The position numbers and the translations under genes are program-made. A stretch of 64,000 bases of DNA from assembly GCF_014168815.1 (NCBI RefSeq), contig NZ_AP021972.1, positions 4,588,001-4,652,000 of the forward strand, given 5' to 3'. This stretch comes from Klebsiella sp. WP3-W18-ESBL-02. Lineage in GTDB: Bacteria; Pseudomonadota; Gammaproteobacteria; Enterobacterales; Enterobacteriaceae. Position 1 is the stretch's first letter. The number at the start of each line of letters is the position of its first letter. Under the pieces are notes generated by a model. It was given only the letters and a program-made list of their open reading frames with translations. It was not told the DNA's origin and searched no databases. Below, piece by piece: positions 43,864 to 53,669 of this stretch.

Positions 43864-45001
43864 GTCACAGCCCCTCGATCTCAATCAATTAGCGCAACAA
43901 ATCAAACAATGGGGCACTGAACTGGGCTTTCAGCAGGTCGGCATTACCGATACCGATCTCAGCGCCTCCGAGCCCAAGCTACAGGCATGGCTGGATAAAC
44001 AATACCACGGCGAGATGGAATGGATGGCACGTCACGGCATGATGCGTGCGCGCCCCCACGAACTGCAGCCCGGAACGCTCCGGGTGATTAGCGTTCGTAT
44101 GAACTACCTTCCCGCCAATGCGGCCTTTGCCCGCACGCTAAAAAACCCCGAGCTGGGTTACGTCAGCCGTTATGCCCTGGGGCGTGATTATCATAAGCTA
44201 TTGCGTAACCGCCTTAAAAAGCTCGGCGAAATGATTCAGGAACAGTGCGTCTCGCTGAATTTTAGACCGTTTGTCGACTCTGCGCCTATTCTTGAGCGGC
44301 CATTGGCGGAAAAAGCGGGTATTGGCTGGACAGGTAAGCACTCACTTATCCTTAACCGCGACGCAGGATCGTTCTTTTTTCTCGGCGAACTGCTGATTGA
44401 TATCCCCCTGCCCATCGACCAACCCGTCGCCGAGGAGTGCGGGCGCTGCGTCGCCTGTATGACCATCTGCCCCACCGGTGCCATCGTAGAGCCCTATACC
44501 GTCGATGCGCGTCGCTGTATCTCTTACCTGACGATTGAGCTGGAAGGCGCTATTCCCGAAGAATTTCGGCCGCTGCTCGGCAACCGCATCTACGGCTGCG
44601 ACGACTGTCAGCTGATCTGCCCGTGGAACCGCTTCTCTCAGCTCACCGACGAAGCCGACTTCAGCCCGCGTCAGGCGCTCCACGCCCCAGACCTTATTGA
44701 ACTGTTTGCCTGGAACGAAGCCCATTTTCTGAAAGTGACAGAAGGGTCCGCCATTCGCCGCATTGGCCACCTGCGCTGGCTGCGAAATATTGCCGTTGCG
44801 CTGGGCAATGCACCGTGGAACGAAGCCGCGCTCAATGCGCTGGAAAGTCGCCGAGGTGAGCACCCACTTCTCGACGAACACATTACGTGGGCGGTTGCGC
44901 AGCAGCTTGCCCGGCGAAAAGAGGGGGCCGTAGAGGTCCAGCTACCGAAGAAACAGCGCCTGGTCAGGGTGGTAGAAAAAGGCCTGCCGCGCGATGCCTG
45001 A
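43862..45001 (+). CDS. queG: Epoxyqueuosine reductase QueG
   Basis: Cobalamin-dependent iron-sulfur reductase of 379 residues for the last step of queuosine tRNA modification. Two ferredoxin-type cluster motifs, CGRCVACMTICPTGAI and CDDCQLICPWNR, are followed by a C-terminal HEAT-like region (VTEGSAIRRIGHLRWLRN). ATG 43862 (MSQPLDLNQLAQQ) is the family start, and the longer frame from 43757 runs through nnr codons. The promoter must therefore lie inside nnr. Confidence 0.96.
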   Translation: MSQPLDLNQLAQQIKQWGTELGFQQVGITDTDLSASEPKLQAWLDKQYHGEMEWMARHGMMRARPHELQPGTLRVISVRMNYLPANAAFARTLKNPELGYVSRYALGRDYHKLLRNRLKKLGEMIQEQCVSLNFRPFVDSAPILERPLAEKAGIGWTGKHSLILNRDAGSFFFLGELLIDIPLPIDQPVAEECGRCVACMTICPTGAIVEPYTVDARRCISYLTIELEGAIPEEFRPLLGNRIYGCDDCQLICPWNRFSQLTDEADFSPRQALHAPDLIELFAWNEAHFLKVTEGSAIRRIGHLRWLRNIAVALGNAPWNEAALNALESRRGEHPLLDEHITWAVAQQLARRKEGAVEVQLPKKQRLVRVVEKGLPRDA

Positions 45002-45269
45002 TATATTCACAGCCTGTGAGTAAAAATAAAAAGGCATTGCGTTTCAACACGCCAAAGTTCGTCAAGCGATCTTGCTAACATTTTGAAATGATATATCTCT
45101 TTATAAATCATAGAGATAAAAAATAATGTAAAAATCTCAAAAAAGTTAGCGTGCGAAGAAACGGACGACAGCCTGTGGATAAGTCTGTTTACAAGAGTAT
45201 TTCAGGAACGAAAAAAACGACCTCAACGGCGATTGCGTTGTGGAAGTGATTTTGTTTTGGAAGAAAATT
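45002..45269. other. Intergenic region between queG and the tRNA-Gly cluster
   Basis: 268 AT-rich bases with no gene seen. The tail of the tRNA transcript ends here: CAACG...CGTTG (about 45225-45241) followed on the minus strand by AGGTCGTTTTTTT is a weak terminator candidate. Confidence 0.45.
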
Positions 45270-45345
<76 letters not shown>

Positions 45346-45372
45346 TTGGGTGTGTCTACTGCTTTCAAATTT

Positions 45373-45448
<76 letters not shown>

Positions 45449-45482
45449 TTGGGTATGTCGACTACTACTGCTTTCAAATTTT

Positions 45483-45558
<76 letters not shown>

Positions 45559-45618
45559 AAAATCTGGCAATTTTTGTTGCTGTCGTAATTCGCATTTCTG
45601 CTTCGTTACGGGAGGCGC

Positions 45619-45646
45619 ATTATACGAGAATTCTTTTCTCCTGCAA
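45619..45646 (-). promoter_or_regulatory. Promoter of the tRNA-Gly operon
   Basis: -35 TTGCAG (45641-45646), 16-base spacer, perfect -10 TATAAT (45619-45624), then a GC-rich discriminator GCGCCTCCC, typical of stable RNA promoters under stringent control. Confidence 0.85.
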
Positions 45647-45738
45647 CCCCCCCTGAAGCGATTTTTTAAAAATTTCGTTCAACTGCTGGATAAATCGGCA
45701 GGTTGATTACTTTAACGCCGATTCATTCTCATTTCACC

Positions 45739-46284
45739 TTAAAGTTGAATAAAATGCTCGCGATAGTAAGCCAGTTCCGCTACCGACTCGCGGATGTCGT
45801 CCATCGCCTGGTGCGTACCCTGTTTTTTAAAGCCCGGCAGAATTTCCGGCTTCCAGCGACGCGCCAACTCTTTCAGAGTGCTGACATCCAGATAGCGATA
45901 ATGGAAGTAGGATTCCAGTTCCGGCATATATTTAAACAGGAAACGGCGGTCCTGGCCGATGCTATTACCGCAAATGGGTGACTTGCCTGCCGGCACCCAC
46001 TGCTTGAGAAATTCCAGCGTCGCCAACTCGGCTTCGCGATCGCCCATAGTACTCGCCTTCACGCGCTCTACCAGGCCGCTGCCGGTGTGGGTACGCACGT
46101 TCCAGTCATCCATCAGCGCCAGCTGCGCGTCGGATTGGTGAACGGCAATGGTCGGCCCTTCTGCCAGAATATTCAGCTGTGCATCGGTCACCAGCGTGGC
46201 GATTTCAATAATGCGATCGCGCTCGGGATCCAGACCCGTCATCTCCAGATCGATCCAAATCAGGTTGTTTTCATCTGCACTCAT
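45739..46284 (-). CDS. orn: Oligoribonuclease
   Basis: DEDDh exonuclease of 181 residues, as in E. coli, that degrades dinucleotides including pGpG. Exo motifs: WIDLEMTGLD, NSIGQDRRFL, and HQAMDDIRESVAEL. ATG 46284 (MSADENNL) is chosen over 46308. It is divergent from rsgA. Confidence 0.97.
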   Translation of the reverse strand: MSADENNLIWIDLEMTGLDPERDRIIEIATLVTDAQLNILAEGPTIAVHQSDAQLALMDDWNVRTHTGSGLVERVKASTMGDREAELATLEFLKQWVPAGKSPICGNSIGQDRRFLFKYMPELESYFHYRYLDVSTLKELARRWKPEILPGFKKQGTHQAMDDIRESVAELAYYREHFIQL

Positions 46285-46391
46285 GCTATTTTCCACCCTT
46301 CTTGTCATACCTGCCGCGGTAGGTTAACTAGTATTAATTAGCGTGTATCATAGAGGTTTTGCCCGACATGGGCGACCAGGAGCCAGCACGA

Positions 46392-47447
46392 TTGAGTAAA
46401 AATAAACTCTCCAAAGGTCAGCAGCGCCGCGTTAAGGCCAACCACCAGCGCCGCCTCACGACGGCCGCGGAGAAGCCAGATTACGACGATAACCTGTTTG
46501 GCGAAGCCGCCGAAGGTATCGTCATCAGCCGCTTTGGTATGCATGCCGACGTGGAGTCCGCCGATGGCGAAACCCACCGCTGCAACATTCGCCGCACCAT
46601 CCGTTCGCTGGTCACCGGCGACCGCGTCGTCTGGCGTCCGGGTAAAGCCGCCGCAGAAGGCGTCAACGTCAAAGGGATTGTCGAAGCGGTGCACGAGCGC
46701 ACCTCGGTACTGACCCGCCCGGATTTCTACGACGGCGTGAAGCCGATCGCAGCCAATATCGATCAAATCGTTATTGTCTCGGCCATTTTACCCGAGCTCT
46801 CGCTGAACATTATCGACCGCTATCTCGTCGCCTGCGAAACGCTCAACGTTGAGCCGCTGCTGGTGCTGAATAAAATCGACCTGCTGGACGATGAAGGCAT
46901 GGCGTTCGTCAACGAGCAGATGGATATCTATCGTAAGATTGGCTATACCGTCCTGATGGCGTCCAGCCATACCCAGGATGGCTTAAAGCCGTTGGAAGAA
47001 GCCCTGACCAACCGCATCAGCATCTTTGCCGGGCAGTCCGGGGTGGGCAAGTCCAGCCTGCTGAATGCCCTGCTGGGGCTGAACGATGACCGTATTCTGA
47101 CTAACGACGTTTCCGACGTCTCCGGCCTGGGTCAGCACACCACTACGGCGGCGCGCCTGTATCACTTCCCGCACGGCGGCGACGTGATCGACTCCCCCGG
47201 CGTGCGTGAGTTTGGCCTGTGGCACCTCGACCCGGAACAAATCACCAACGGGTTTGTCGAATTCCATGACTACCTTGGTCATTGCAAATATCGCGACTGC
47301 AAGCACGACACAGACCCGGGCTGCGCCATCCGTGCGGCCGTAGAGGAAGGAAAGATCGCCGAGACGCGTTTTGAAAATTATCACCGCATTCTGGAAACCA
47401 TGGCGCAGGTAAAAACGCGTAAAAACTTTTCAGACATAGATAATTGA
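46392..47447 (+). CDS. rsgA: Ribosome small-subunit GTPase RsgA
   Basis: Circularly permuted GTPase of 351 residues (E. coli 350) that matures the 30S subunit. OB domain to about 115, G4 NKID before G1 GQSGVGKSSLLN, G3 DSPGVREFG, and the zinc site CKYRDCKHDTDPGC at about 296-309. The likely start is TTG at 46392 (encoding MSKNKLSK) with AGGAG 9 bases upstream. The ATG frame from 46359 would add 11 residues not seen in the family. Confidence 0.94.
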   Translation: MSKNKLSKGQQRRVKANHQRRLTTAAEKPDYDDNLFGEAAEGIVISRFGMHADVESADGETHRCNIRRTIRSLVTGDRVVWRPGKAAAEGVNVKGIVEAVHERTSVLTRPDFYDGVKPIAANIDQIVIVSAILPELSLNIIDRYLVACETLNVEPLLVLNKIDLLDDEGMAFVNEQMDIYRKIGYTVLMASSHTQDGLKPLEEALTNRISIFAGQSGVGKSSLLNALLGLNDDRILTNDVSDVSGLGQHTTTAARLYHFPHGGDVIDSPGVREFGLWHLDPEQITNGFVEFHDYLGHCKYRDCKHDTDPGCAIRAAVEEGKIAETRFENYHRILETMAQVKTRKNFSDIDN

Positions 47448-47512
47448 GAACTATGATTTTGCCGACTGACATTTTCGTCAACACTCGCTAGAATCGGCCG
47501 CTTTTCTTGAAA

Positions 47513-47535
47513 GATCCAACGCCTGGCGTTGGATC
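47513..47535. other. 10-bp palindrome in the psd leader
   Basis: GATCCAACGC - CTG - GCGTTGGATC is a perfect 10-bp inverted repeat 32 bases upstream of psd. No T-tract follows on plus, so it is not a clear terminator; it could be an mRNA hairpin or an operator. Confidence 0.6.
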
Positions 47536-47566
47536 AGGATCGACACATAATGGCCTGGAGGCTACC

Positions 47567-48535
47567 TTGTTAAACTCGTTTAAACTTTCACTGCAATACA
47601 TTCTGCCTAAACTGTGGCTTACGCGTCTCGCAGGCTGGGGTGCGAGCAAACGAGCGGGATGGCTGACCAAACTGGTTATCGATCTGTTCGTGAAGTTCTA
47701 CAAGGTGGATATGAAAGAGGCGCAGAAGCCGGATACCGCCAGCTATCGCACCTTTAACGATTTCTTCGTTCGCCCGCTGCGTGAAGATGTCCGCACGATC
47801 AACACCGACCCAAGCGTGCTGGTGATGCCGGCCGACGGCGCCATCAGCCAGTTGGGTGCGATTGAAGGCGACAAAATTCTGCAGGCGAAAGGCCACGACT
47901 ACACGCTGGAAGCGCTGCTGGCCGGTAACTACATCATGGCCGACCTGTTCCGTAACGGCACGTTTGCCACCACCTACCTGTCGCCGCGTGACTACCACCG
48001 CGTCCACATGCCGTGCAACGGTATCCTGCGTGAAATGATCTACGTACCGGGCGATCTGTTCTCTGTGAACCACCTGACCGCGCAGAACGTACCGAATCTG
48101 TTTGCCCGCAACGAACGCGTTATCTGCCTGTTCGATACCGAATTTGGCCCGATGGCGCAGATTCTGGTCGGCGCGACGATCGTCGGCAGCATCGAAACCG
48201 TCTGGTCCGGCACCGTGACCCCGCCGCGTGACGGCATCATCAAGCGCTGGACCTATCCAGCGGGCGATCGGGAAGGCTCCATCGCGCTGCTCAAAGGCCA
48301 GGAAATGGGTCGCTTCAAGCTGGGCTCAACGGTGATTAACCTGTTCGCGCCGGGCAAAGTGACGCTGGTTGAACATCTGCAAAACCTCTCCGTCACCCGT
48401 CTGGGTGAGCCGCTGGCCGTTTCGACCGAAGCCGTCGCTGAGCCCGCCGCTGAGGTGGTCGCTGAGCCAGTCGTCGAAACGGTGGTTGAGCAGGACGTTG
48501 TGCCGCAGGCCGACGATACGCAAGAAAAAAGCTAA
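47567..48535 (+). CDS. psd: Phosphatidylserine decarboxylase proenzyme
   Basis: Pyruvoyl enzyme of 322 residues (as in E. coli) that makes phosphatidylethanolamine at the inner membrane. The autocleavage LGST motif is in FKLGSTVINLF (Ser about 254), with the DYHRVHMPCNG and MPADGAISQLG motifs. The C-terminal 35 residues are an acidic Glu/Val repeat. Start is TTG at 47567 with GGAGG 5 bases upstream. mscM follows after 20 bases and is probably co-transcribed. Confidence 0.95.
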   Translation: MLNSFKLSLQYILPKLWLTRLAGWGASKRAGWLTKLVIDLFVKFYKVDMKEAQKPDTASYRTFNDFFVRPLREDVRTINTDPSVLVMPADGAISQLGAIEGDKILQAKGHDYTLEALLAGNYIMADLFRNGTFATTYLSPRDYHRVHMPCNGILREMIYVPGDLFSVNHLTAQNVPNLFARNERVICLFDTEFGPMAQILVGATIVGSIETVWSGTVTPPRDGIIKRWTYPAGDREGSIALLKGQEMGRFKLGSTVINLFAPGKVTLVEHLQNLSVTRLGEPLAVSTEAVAEPAAEVVAEPVVETVVEQDVVPQADDTQEKS

Positions 48536-48555
48536 TTACTGAATAAGGGTCTGAC

Positions 48556-51500
48556 GTGCGCCTGATTATCACTTTACTGATGGCCTGGTGCCTCAGCCAG
48601 GGGGCGTACGCAGCGACGGCCCCCAACGCCCGGCAAATTGCCCAGGAATTAGAACAGGCGAAGGCGGCTAAGCCCGCCCAGCCTGAAACCGTCGAGGCGC
48701 TGCAAAGCGCCCTCACCGCGCTTGAAGAGCAAAAAGGCTCGCGCGAGCGGGCCGCGCAGTACCAGCAGGTTATCGACAACTTTCCCAAGCTCTCCCAGAC
48801 GCTTCGCAATCAGCTCAACAACCTGCGCGATGACCCGCGCCAGGTGCCGGAAGGCATCACCACCGACGCGCTGAATCAGGAAATTTTACAGATCAGCAGC
48901 CAGTTGCTGGAGAAGAGCCGTCTGGCCCAGCAGGAGCAGGAACGCGCCCGCGATATCGCCGACTCCCTAAACCAGCTGCCGCAACAGCAGACCGACGCAC
49001 GCCGTCAGTTGAACGATGTGGAGCGCCGTATGGGGACGCAGACCGGCAATACGCCGCTGGCGCAAGCGCAAGCCCTTAGCCTGCAGGCCGACGCCAGCAA
49101 GCTTAAAGCGCTGGTCGATGAACTGGAGCTGGCGCAGCTGTCCGCCAACAACCGCCAGGAACTCGCGCGAATGCGCTCCGAGCTCGCACAGAAGCAAAGC
49201 GAGCAGCTCGATGCTTATCTGCAGGCGCTACGTAACCAGCTCAACAGCCAGCGCCAGCGTGAAGCCGAGCGCGCGCTGGAAAGCACCGAACTGCTGGCGG
49301 AAAACAGCGAAAATCTGCCAGCCGGTATCGTGGAGCAATTCAGAATTAACCGCGAGCTGTCGCAGGCGCTGAACCAGCAGGCCCAGCGAATGGACCTGGT
49401 CGCCTCTCAGCAACGCCAGGCCGCTAACCAGACGCTACAGGTGCGTCAGGCGCTGAACACGCTGCGCGAGCAGTCTCAATGGCTGGGCTCATCAAACCTG
49501 CTGGGCGAAGCCCTGCGCGCGCAGGTCGCCAGGCTGCCAGAGATGCCTAAACCTCAGCAGCTCGATACGGAAATGGCGCAGCTGCGTGTCCACCGCCTGC
49601 GCTACGAGGATCTCCTTAACAAACAGCCGCAGCTGCGGCAAATTCGCCAGGCCGATGGTCAGCCGCTGACCACTGAAGAAAACCGTATTCTCGAAGCCCA
49701 GCTGCGGACCCAGCGCGAGCTGCTGAACTCGTTGCTTCAGGGCGGAGATACGCTGATTCTCGAACTGACCAAGCTGAAAGTCTCCAACAGCCAGTTGGAA
49801 GACGCGCTGAAAGAGGTCAACGAAGCCACCCACCGCTATCTGTTCTGGACCTCCGACGTCCGCCCGATCGATTTCAACTGGCCGCTTGAAATCGCGCAGG
49901 ACCTGCGGCGTCTGATTTCACTGGATACCTTCAGCCAGTTAGGCAAAGCCAGCATGATGATGCTCACCAGCCGTCAGACGCTGATCCCACTGTTTGCCGC
50001 GCTGCTGCTGGTTGGCTTTAGTATCAGCTCCAGAAAGCACTTCACGCGTTTCCTCGAGCGCTCCAGCGCCCGCGTCGGGAAAGTCACTCAGGACCATTTC
50101 TGGCTGACCATGCGCACGGTATTCTGGTCGATTCTGGTCGCCTCGCCGCTGCCGGTGCTGTGGGCTACGCTCGGCTACGGCCTTCAGGAGGCGTGGCCCT
50201 ATCCGCTCGCCGTAGCGATTGGCGACGGCGTCACCGCCACCGTCCCGCTGCTGTGGGTTGTCATGATCTGCGCCGCCTTTGCCCGCACCAACGGCCTGTT
50301 TATCGTGCACTTTGGCTGGCCACAGCACCGCGTCGCGCGCGCTATGCGCTACTACCTGATGAGCATCGGCTTTATCGTGCCGCTGATTATGGCGCTGATC
50401 ATGTTCGATAATCTCAACGATCGTGAATTCTCCGCATCGCTCGGCAGGCTGTGTTTTATCTTGATCTGCGGCGCGCTGGCGATCGTCACGCTGAGCCTCA
50501 AGCGCGCCGGAATTCCACTGTATCTCGACAAAGAAGGCAGCGGCGAAAACCGTATCAACCTGCTGCTGTGGAACCTGATGATCGGCGCCCCGCTGGTCGC
50601 CATTTTCGCCGCCGCCGTAGGCTATCTGGCAACCGCTCAGGCTCTGCTGGCGCGACTGGAAACCTCGGTCGCTATCTGGTTCCTGCTGCTGGTCATTTAT
50701 CACGTCATCCGCCGCTGGATGCTGATTCAGCGCCGTCGTCTGGCCTTTGATCGTGCTAAGCACAAGCGCGCGGAGATGCTGGCGCACCGCGCCCGTGGGG
50801 AAGAAGAACCGCATGCAACCAGCCTCGAAGGATCGGCCGAGATGGAGGTGAGCGAAGTCAACCTCGATACCATCAGCGAACAGTCGCTGCGCCTGGTACG
50901 CTCGATTCTGATGCTGGTTGCGCTGGTCTCGGTCATTATCCTGTGGTCTGAAATCCACTCGGCGTTTGGCTTCCTGGAAAATATTTCGCTGTGGGACGTT
51001 ACCTCAACGGTACAAGGCGTAGAGAGCATTGAGCCGATCACTCTGGGCGCCGTGCTGATTGCCATTCTGGTGCTTATCATCACGACTCAGCTGGTGCGCA
51101 ATCTGCCAGCGCTGCTGGAACTGGCTATTTTGCAACACCTGTCGCTGACGCCGGGCACCGGCTACGCTATTACCACCATCACCAAGTATATTCTGATGAT
51201 GATTGGCGGCCTGATGGGCTTCTCGCTGCTGGGAATCGAATGGTCGAAACTACAGTGGCTGGTCGCCGCGCTCGGTGTCGGTCTCGGCTTTGGCTTACAG
51301 GAGATCTTTGCCAACTTTATCTCCGGCCTGATCATCCTGTTTGAGAAACCGATTCGTATCGGCGACACGGTGACGATTCGTGATTTAACCGGCAGCGTCA
51401 CGCGTATTAACACCCGCGCCACCACCATCAGTGACTGGGATCGCAAAGAGATTATCGTGCCGAACAAGGCCTTTATCACCGAACAGTTCATCAACTGGTC

Positions 51501-51879
51501 GCTGTCGGATTCGGTAACTCGCGTGGTGCTAAGCATCCCTGCGCCGTCGGACGCCAACAGTGAGGAGGTAGCACAGATTCTGCTAACCGCCGCGCACCGC
51601 TGTTCATTGGTGATTGATACACCTGCGCCAGAAGCGTTCCTTGTGGATTTACAGCAGGGAATTCAGATTTTCGAGCTGCGTATCTACGCCGCCGAGATGG
51701 GCCACCGCATGCCGCTGCGCCACGAGCTGCATCAGCTGATTCTGGCAGGCTTCCGCGAGCACGGTATTGATATGCCGTTCCCACCGTTCCAGATGCGTCT
51801 GGAGAGCATGAACGGCAAGAAGTCATCGACCACTCTGACCTCCACTGGCCGCGCTAGCCGCAAGCCGGGAAGCTTGTAA
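48556..51879 (+). CDS. mscM: Miniconductance mechanosensitive channel MscM (YjeP)
   Basis: 1107-residue member of the MscK/MscM subfamily of MscS channels. Signal peptide (about 1-21, LLMAWCLSQGAYA), a long periplasmic coiled-coil region rich in Gln/Leu (about 25-460), about eleven membrane helices, and the MscS pore/beta domain near the C-terminus (LGFGLQEIFANFISGLIILF, RIGDTVTIRDLTGSV). It releases solutes under hypo-osmotic stress. GTG start at 48556. Confidence 0.95.
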   Translation: MRLIITLLMAWCLSQGAYAATAPNARQIAQELEQAKAAKPAQPETVEALQSALTALEEQKGSRERAAQYQQVIDNFPKLSQTLRNQLNNLRDDPRQVPEGITTDALNQEILQISSQLLEKSRLAQQEQERARDIADSLNQLPQQQTDARRQLNDVERRMGTQTGNTPLAQAQALSLQADASKLKALVDELELAQLSANNRQELARMRSELAQKQSEQLDAYLQALRNQLNSQRQREAERALESTELLAENSENLPAGIVEQFRINRELSQALNQQAQRMDLVASQQRQAANQTLQVRQALNTLREQSQWLGSSNLLGEALRAQVARLPEMPKPQQLDTEMAQLRVHRLRYEDLLNKQPQLRQIRQADGQPLTTEENRILEAQLRTQRELLNSLLQGGDTLILELTKLKVSNSQLEDALKEVNEATHRYLFWTSDVRPIDFNWPLEIAQDLRRLISLDTFSQLGKASMMMLTSRQTLIPLFAALLLVGFSISSRKHFTRFLERSSARVGKVTQDHFWLTMRTVFWSILVASPLPVLWATLGYGLQEAWPYPLAVAIGDGVTATVPLLWVVMICAAFARTNGLFIVHFGWPQHRVARAMRYYLMSIGFIVPLIMALIMFDNLNDREFSASLGRLCFILICGALAIVTLSLKRAGIPLYLDKEGSGENRINLLLWNLMIGAPLVAIFAAAVGYLATAQALLARLETSVAIWFLLLVIYHVIRRWMLIQRRRLAFDRAKHKRAEMLAHRARGEEEPHATSLEGSAEMEVSEVNLDTISEQSLRLVRSILMLVALVSVIILWSEIHSAFGFLENISLWDVTSTVQGVESIEPITLGAVLIAILVLIITTQLVRNLPALLELAILQHLSLTPGTGYAITTITKYILMMIGGLMGFSLLGIEWSKLQWLVAALGVGLGFGLQEIFANFISGLIILFEKPIRIGDTVTIRDLTGSVTRINTRATTISDWDRKEIIVPNKAFITEQFINWSLSDSVTRVVLSIPAPSDANSEEVAQILLTAAHRCSLVIDTPAPEAFLVDLQQGIQIFELRIYAAEMGHRMPLRHELHQLILAGFREHGIDMPFPPFQMRLESMNGKKSSTTLTSTGRASRKPGSL

Positions 51880-51892
51880 CAGCGGGTTCAGT

Positions 51893-51923
51893 CTCCCCCT
51901 CTCCCTTTTTAAGGGTGAGGGGG
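51893..51923. terminator. Hairpin between mscM and yjeM
   Basis: CCCCCTC-T-CCC...GGG-T-GAGGGGG imperfect stem containing TTTTT in the loop, between convergent genes. It has the look of the dispersed CCCTCTCC repeat; terminator activity is uncertain. Confidence 0.45.
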
Positions 51924-51934
51924 CCATTAGGTGC

Positions 51935-53449
51935 TTATTCGCTGGTTGGGCATTCCGCCAGGCTCGGCTGGCCGTTCACGCGGCGGCTATAGCGCTCATA
52001 GATACTCATCGCCAGCAGCGAGAAGAAGATTGGCCCGCCAATCATCCACAGCGCGCTGCTCCAGTCTCCGGCTTCGATTACCGGCTGAATAACGGTAAAC
52101 AGGTTCGCAAAGCTCACCACCAGGACCACCACGGTCGTGGCCAGCAGGGTCGACAGCCGGGTTTTGAAAATCACGAACGGGCGTTCGAGATCGGCCCTGG
52201 CTTTAAAGAAAGGGAAGGCCAGCGCCAGGAACAGATACGGCAGGGTCATCGAGACATTCGCCATCAGCGTCAGCTTGTTGTAAAACGCCGAGGCAGTATC
52301 ACCGCCGAACGACACCAGCAGGATGAACAGGCTCACCAGCGCGCACTGCATCCACATCGCCGTTGACGGCATCCCGTTTTCGTTCAGGCGAGTCATGGAC
52401 GCCGGCCACAGCGCCTTCGGTGTGCCCTGAATAATCGCCTTCAACGGCGAATAGCTCAGCGTAAAGAACGCACCGGTATAGGCGAGAAACATCGACAGGC
52501 CGGTAATACGGGCAAACCATACCCCCACGGCAGCCGCCGCTTCCGGCGACAGGTTCAGCGCCTGACCCAGCGTTGAGCCAAGGCTGGTCATCAGCACGTA
52601 GGTAATGTTGCCAAGGTTCACCGAGCGGTCGCTGAGAATTTGCTGCCAGTTAGTGCTTACGCCCCACAGGAAAATCGCCAGCGAATAGCCAATCGAAATG
52701 ACGATCGCGGCGAAGACAATGCCTTTTGCGAAGTTCTTTTCCGGTTTATCGGTTTTATCCACCAGCCCGCCAACGGCTTCAATACCGCCGTACGCGAAAA
52801 TAGCAAACACCACAAACGACAATACCGCCAGACCGGATTGATAGCCCGGGTGAGGTGACGCGGTAAAATTCAGCGGCTGAGCGAACTGGCCGCCGTTTAA
52901 TAACAAAATCGCGATACTGACGCACAGTAAAACGAGATTCAGGCACATCACGGCAATACCGCCAACGGCGGTAATACGCGCGATTTTATTAATCCCTTTC
53001 GCCGCAATCGTGGTCACCAGCACCATCCATACCACCGCCAACAGCCCGACCACCTGCGTCGACTGCAGGCCGGCCATGCTCCAGCGCTGCGTCATATCCG
53101 CACCAAACAGGAAGGTTGAAAACGGCACCCACACTTTTGCTGAGGTGCTGACCATCCAGATAACGTACGAAGAGAACCACATAAACGTGCCGATAAAGGC
53201 GTAACGCGGCCCGACGCTGTTATTCATCCAGGAATAAATGCCGCCCTCTTCTTTGCGATAGGCGGAGCCCATTTCAGCCATCATTAAGGCAAATGGAATG
53301 AAGAATAATAAGGCGGAAAAAATATACCAGGCGATCGCGCTATAGCCCATCAGATAAAACGCCGACGGACTATTAGCGAAACCAAAAACTGAAGTAAATA
53401 TCATCAGGATGAGGCCCATCAGGCTCATCTTTTTTATTGATTGGGTCAT
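51935..53449 (-). CDS. yjeM: APC-superfamily amino acid permease YjeM
   Basis: Inner membrane protein of 504 residues (E. coli 500) with about twelve helices, belonging to the amino acid-polyamine-organocation superfamily close to glutamate/GABA antiporters. The N-terminal MSLMGLILMIFTSVFGFANSP and GGIYSWMNNSVG motifs are typical. Substrate is unassigned. It lies downstream of epmA in the same direction but is separated by a strong terminator. Confidence 0.93.
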   Translation of the reverse strand: MTQSIKKMSLMGLILMIFTSVFGFANSPSAFYLMGYSAIAWYIFSALLFFIPFALMMAEMGSAYRKEEGGIYSWMNNSVGPRYAFIGTFMWFSSYVIWMVSTSAKVWVPFSTFLFGADMTQRWSMAGLQSTQVVGLLAVVWMVLVTTIAAKGINKIARITAVGGIAVMCLNLVLLCVSIAILLLNGGQFAQPLNFTASPHPGYQSGLAVLSFVVFAIFAYGGIEAVGGLVDKTDKPEKNFAKGIVFAAIVISIGYSLAIFLWGVSTNWQQILSDRSVNLGNITYVLMTSLGSTLGQALNLSPEAAAAVGVWFARITGLSMFLAYTGAFFTLSYSPLKAIIQGTPKALWPASMTRLNENGMPSTAMWMQCALVSLFILLVSFGGDTASAFYNKLTLMANVSMTLPYLFLALAFPFFKARADLERPFVIFKTRLSTLLATTVVVLVVSFANLFTVIQPVIEAGDWSSALWMIGGPIFFSLLAMSIYERYSRRVNGQPSLAECPTSE

Positions 53450-53617
53450 GTAACCTTCCCTAACTCTGAATCGTTTTTCCCGTCGACAGGACAGCGCGCT
53501 GCGAGCTCGTCAGCGACAAGGCAGCGGAAAATCGACGCGTAGAAATGCGGGCCGGATGATAGCAAACAACCAGACAAATATTGTGGCCAGAAGAGTGGTT
53601 TGTGGATATAAAATTGG

Positions 53618-53642
53618 AAAATGGCGCATTTAGCGCCATTTT
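53618..53642 (-). terminator. epmA terminator
   Basis: Perfect 10-bp stem AAAATGGCGC/GCGCCATTTT with a 5-base loop. On the minus strand TTTTCCAATTTTAT follows. 27 bases past epmA. Confidence 0.85.
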
Positions 53643-53669
53643 ATTTTGTAAAAAAGTACGAAATCAGAT

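Noticed and set aside
49939..50958. 339-codon minus-strand frame inside mscM
   Set aside because: Antisense shadow; mscM is full length and conserved.
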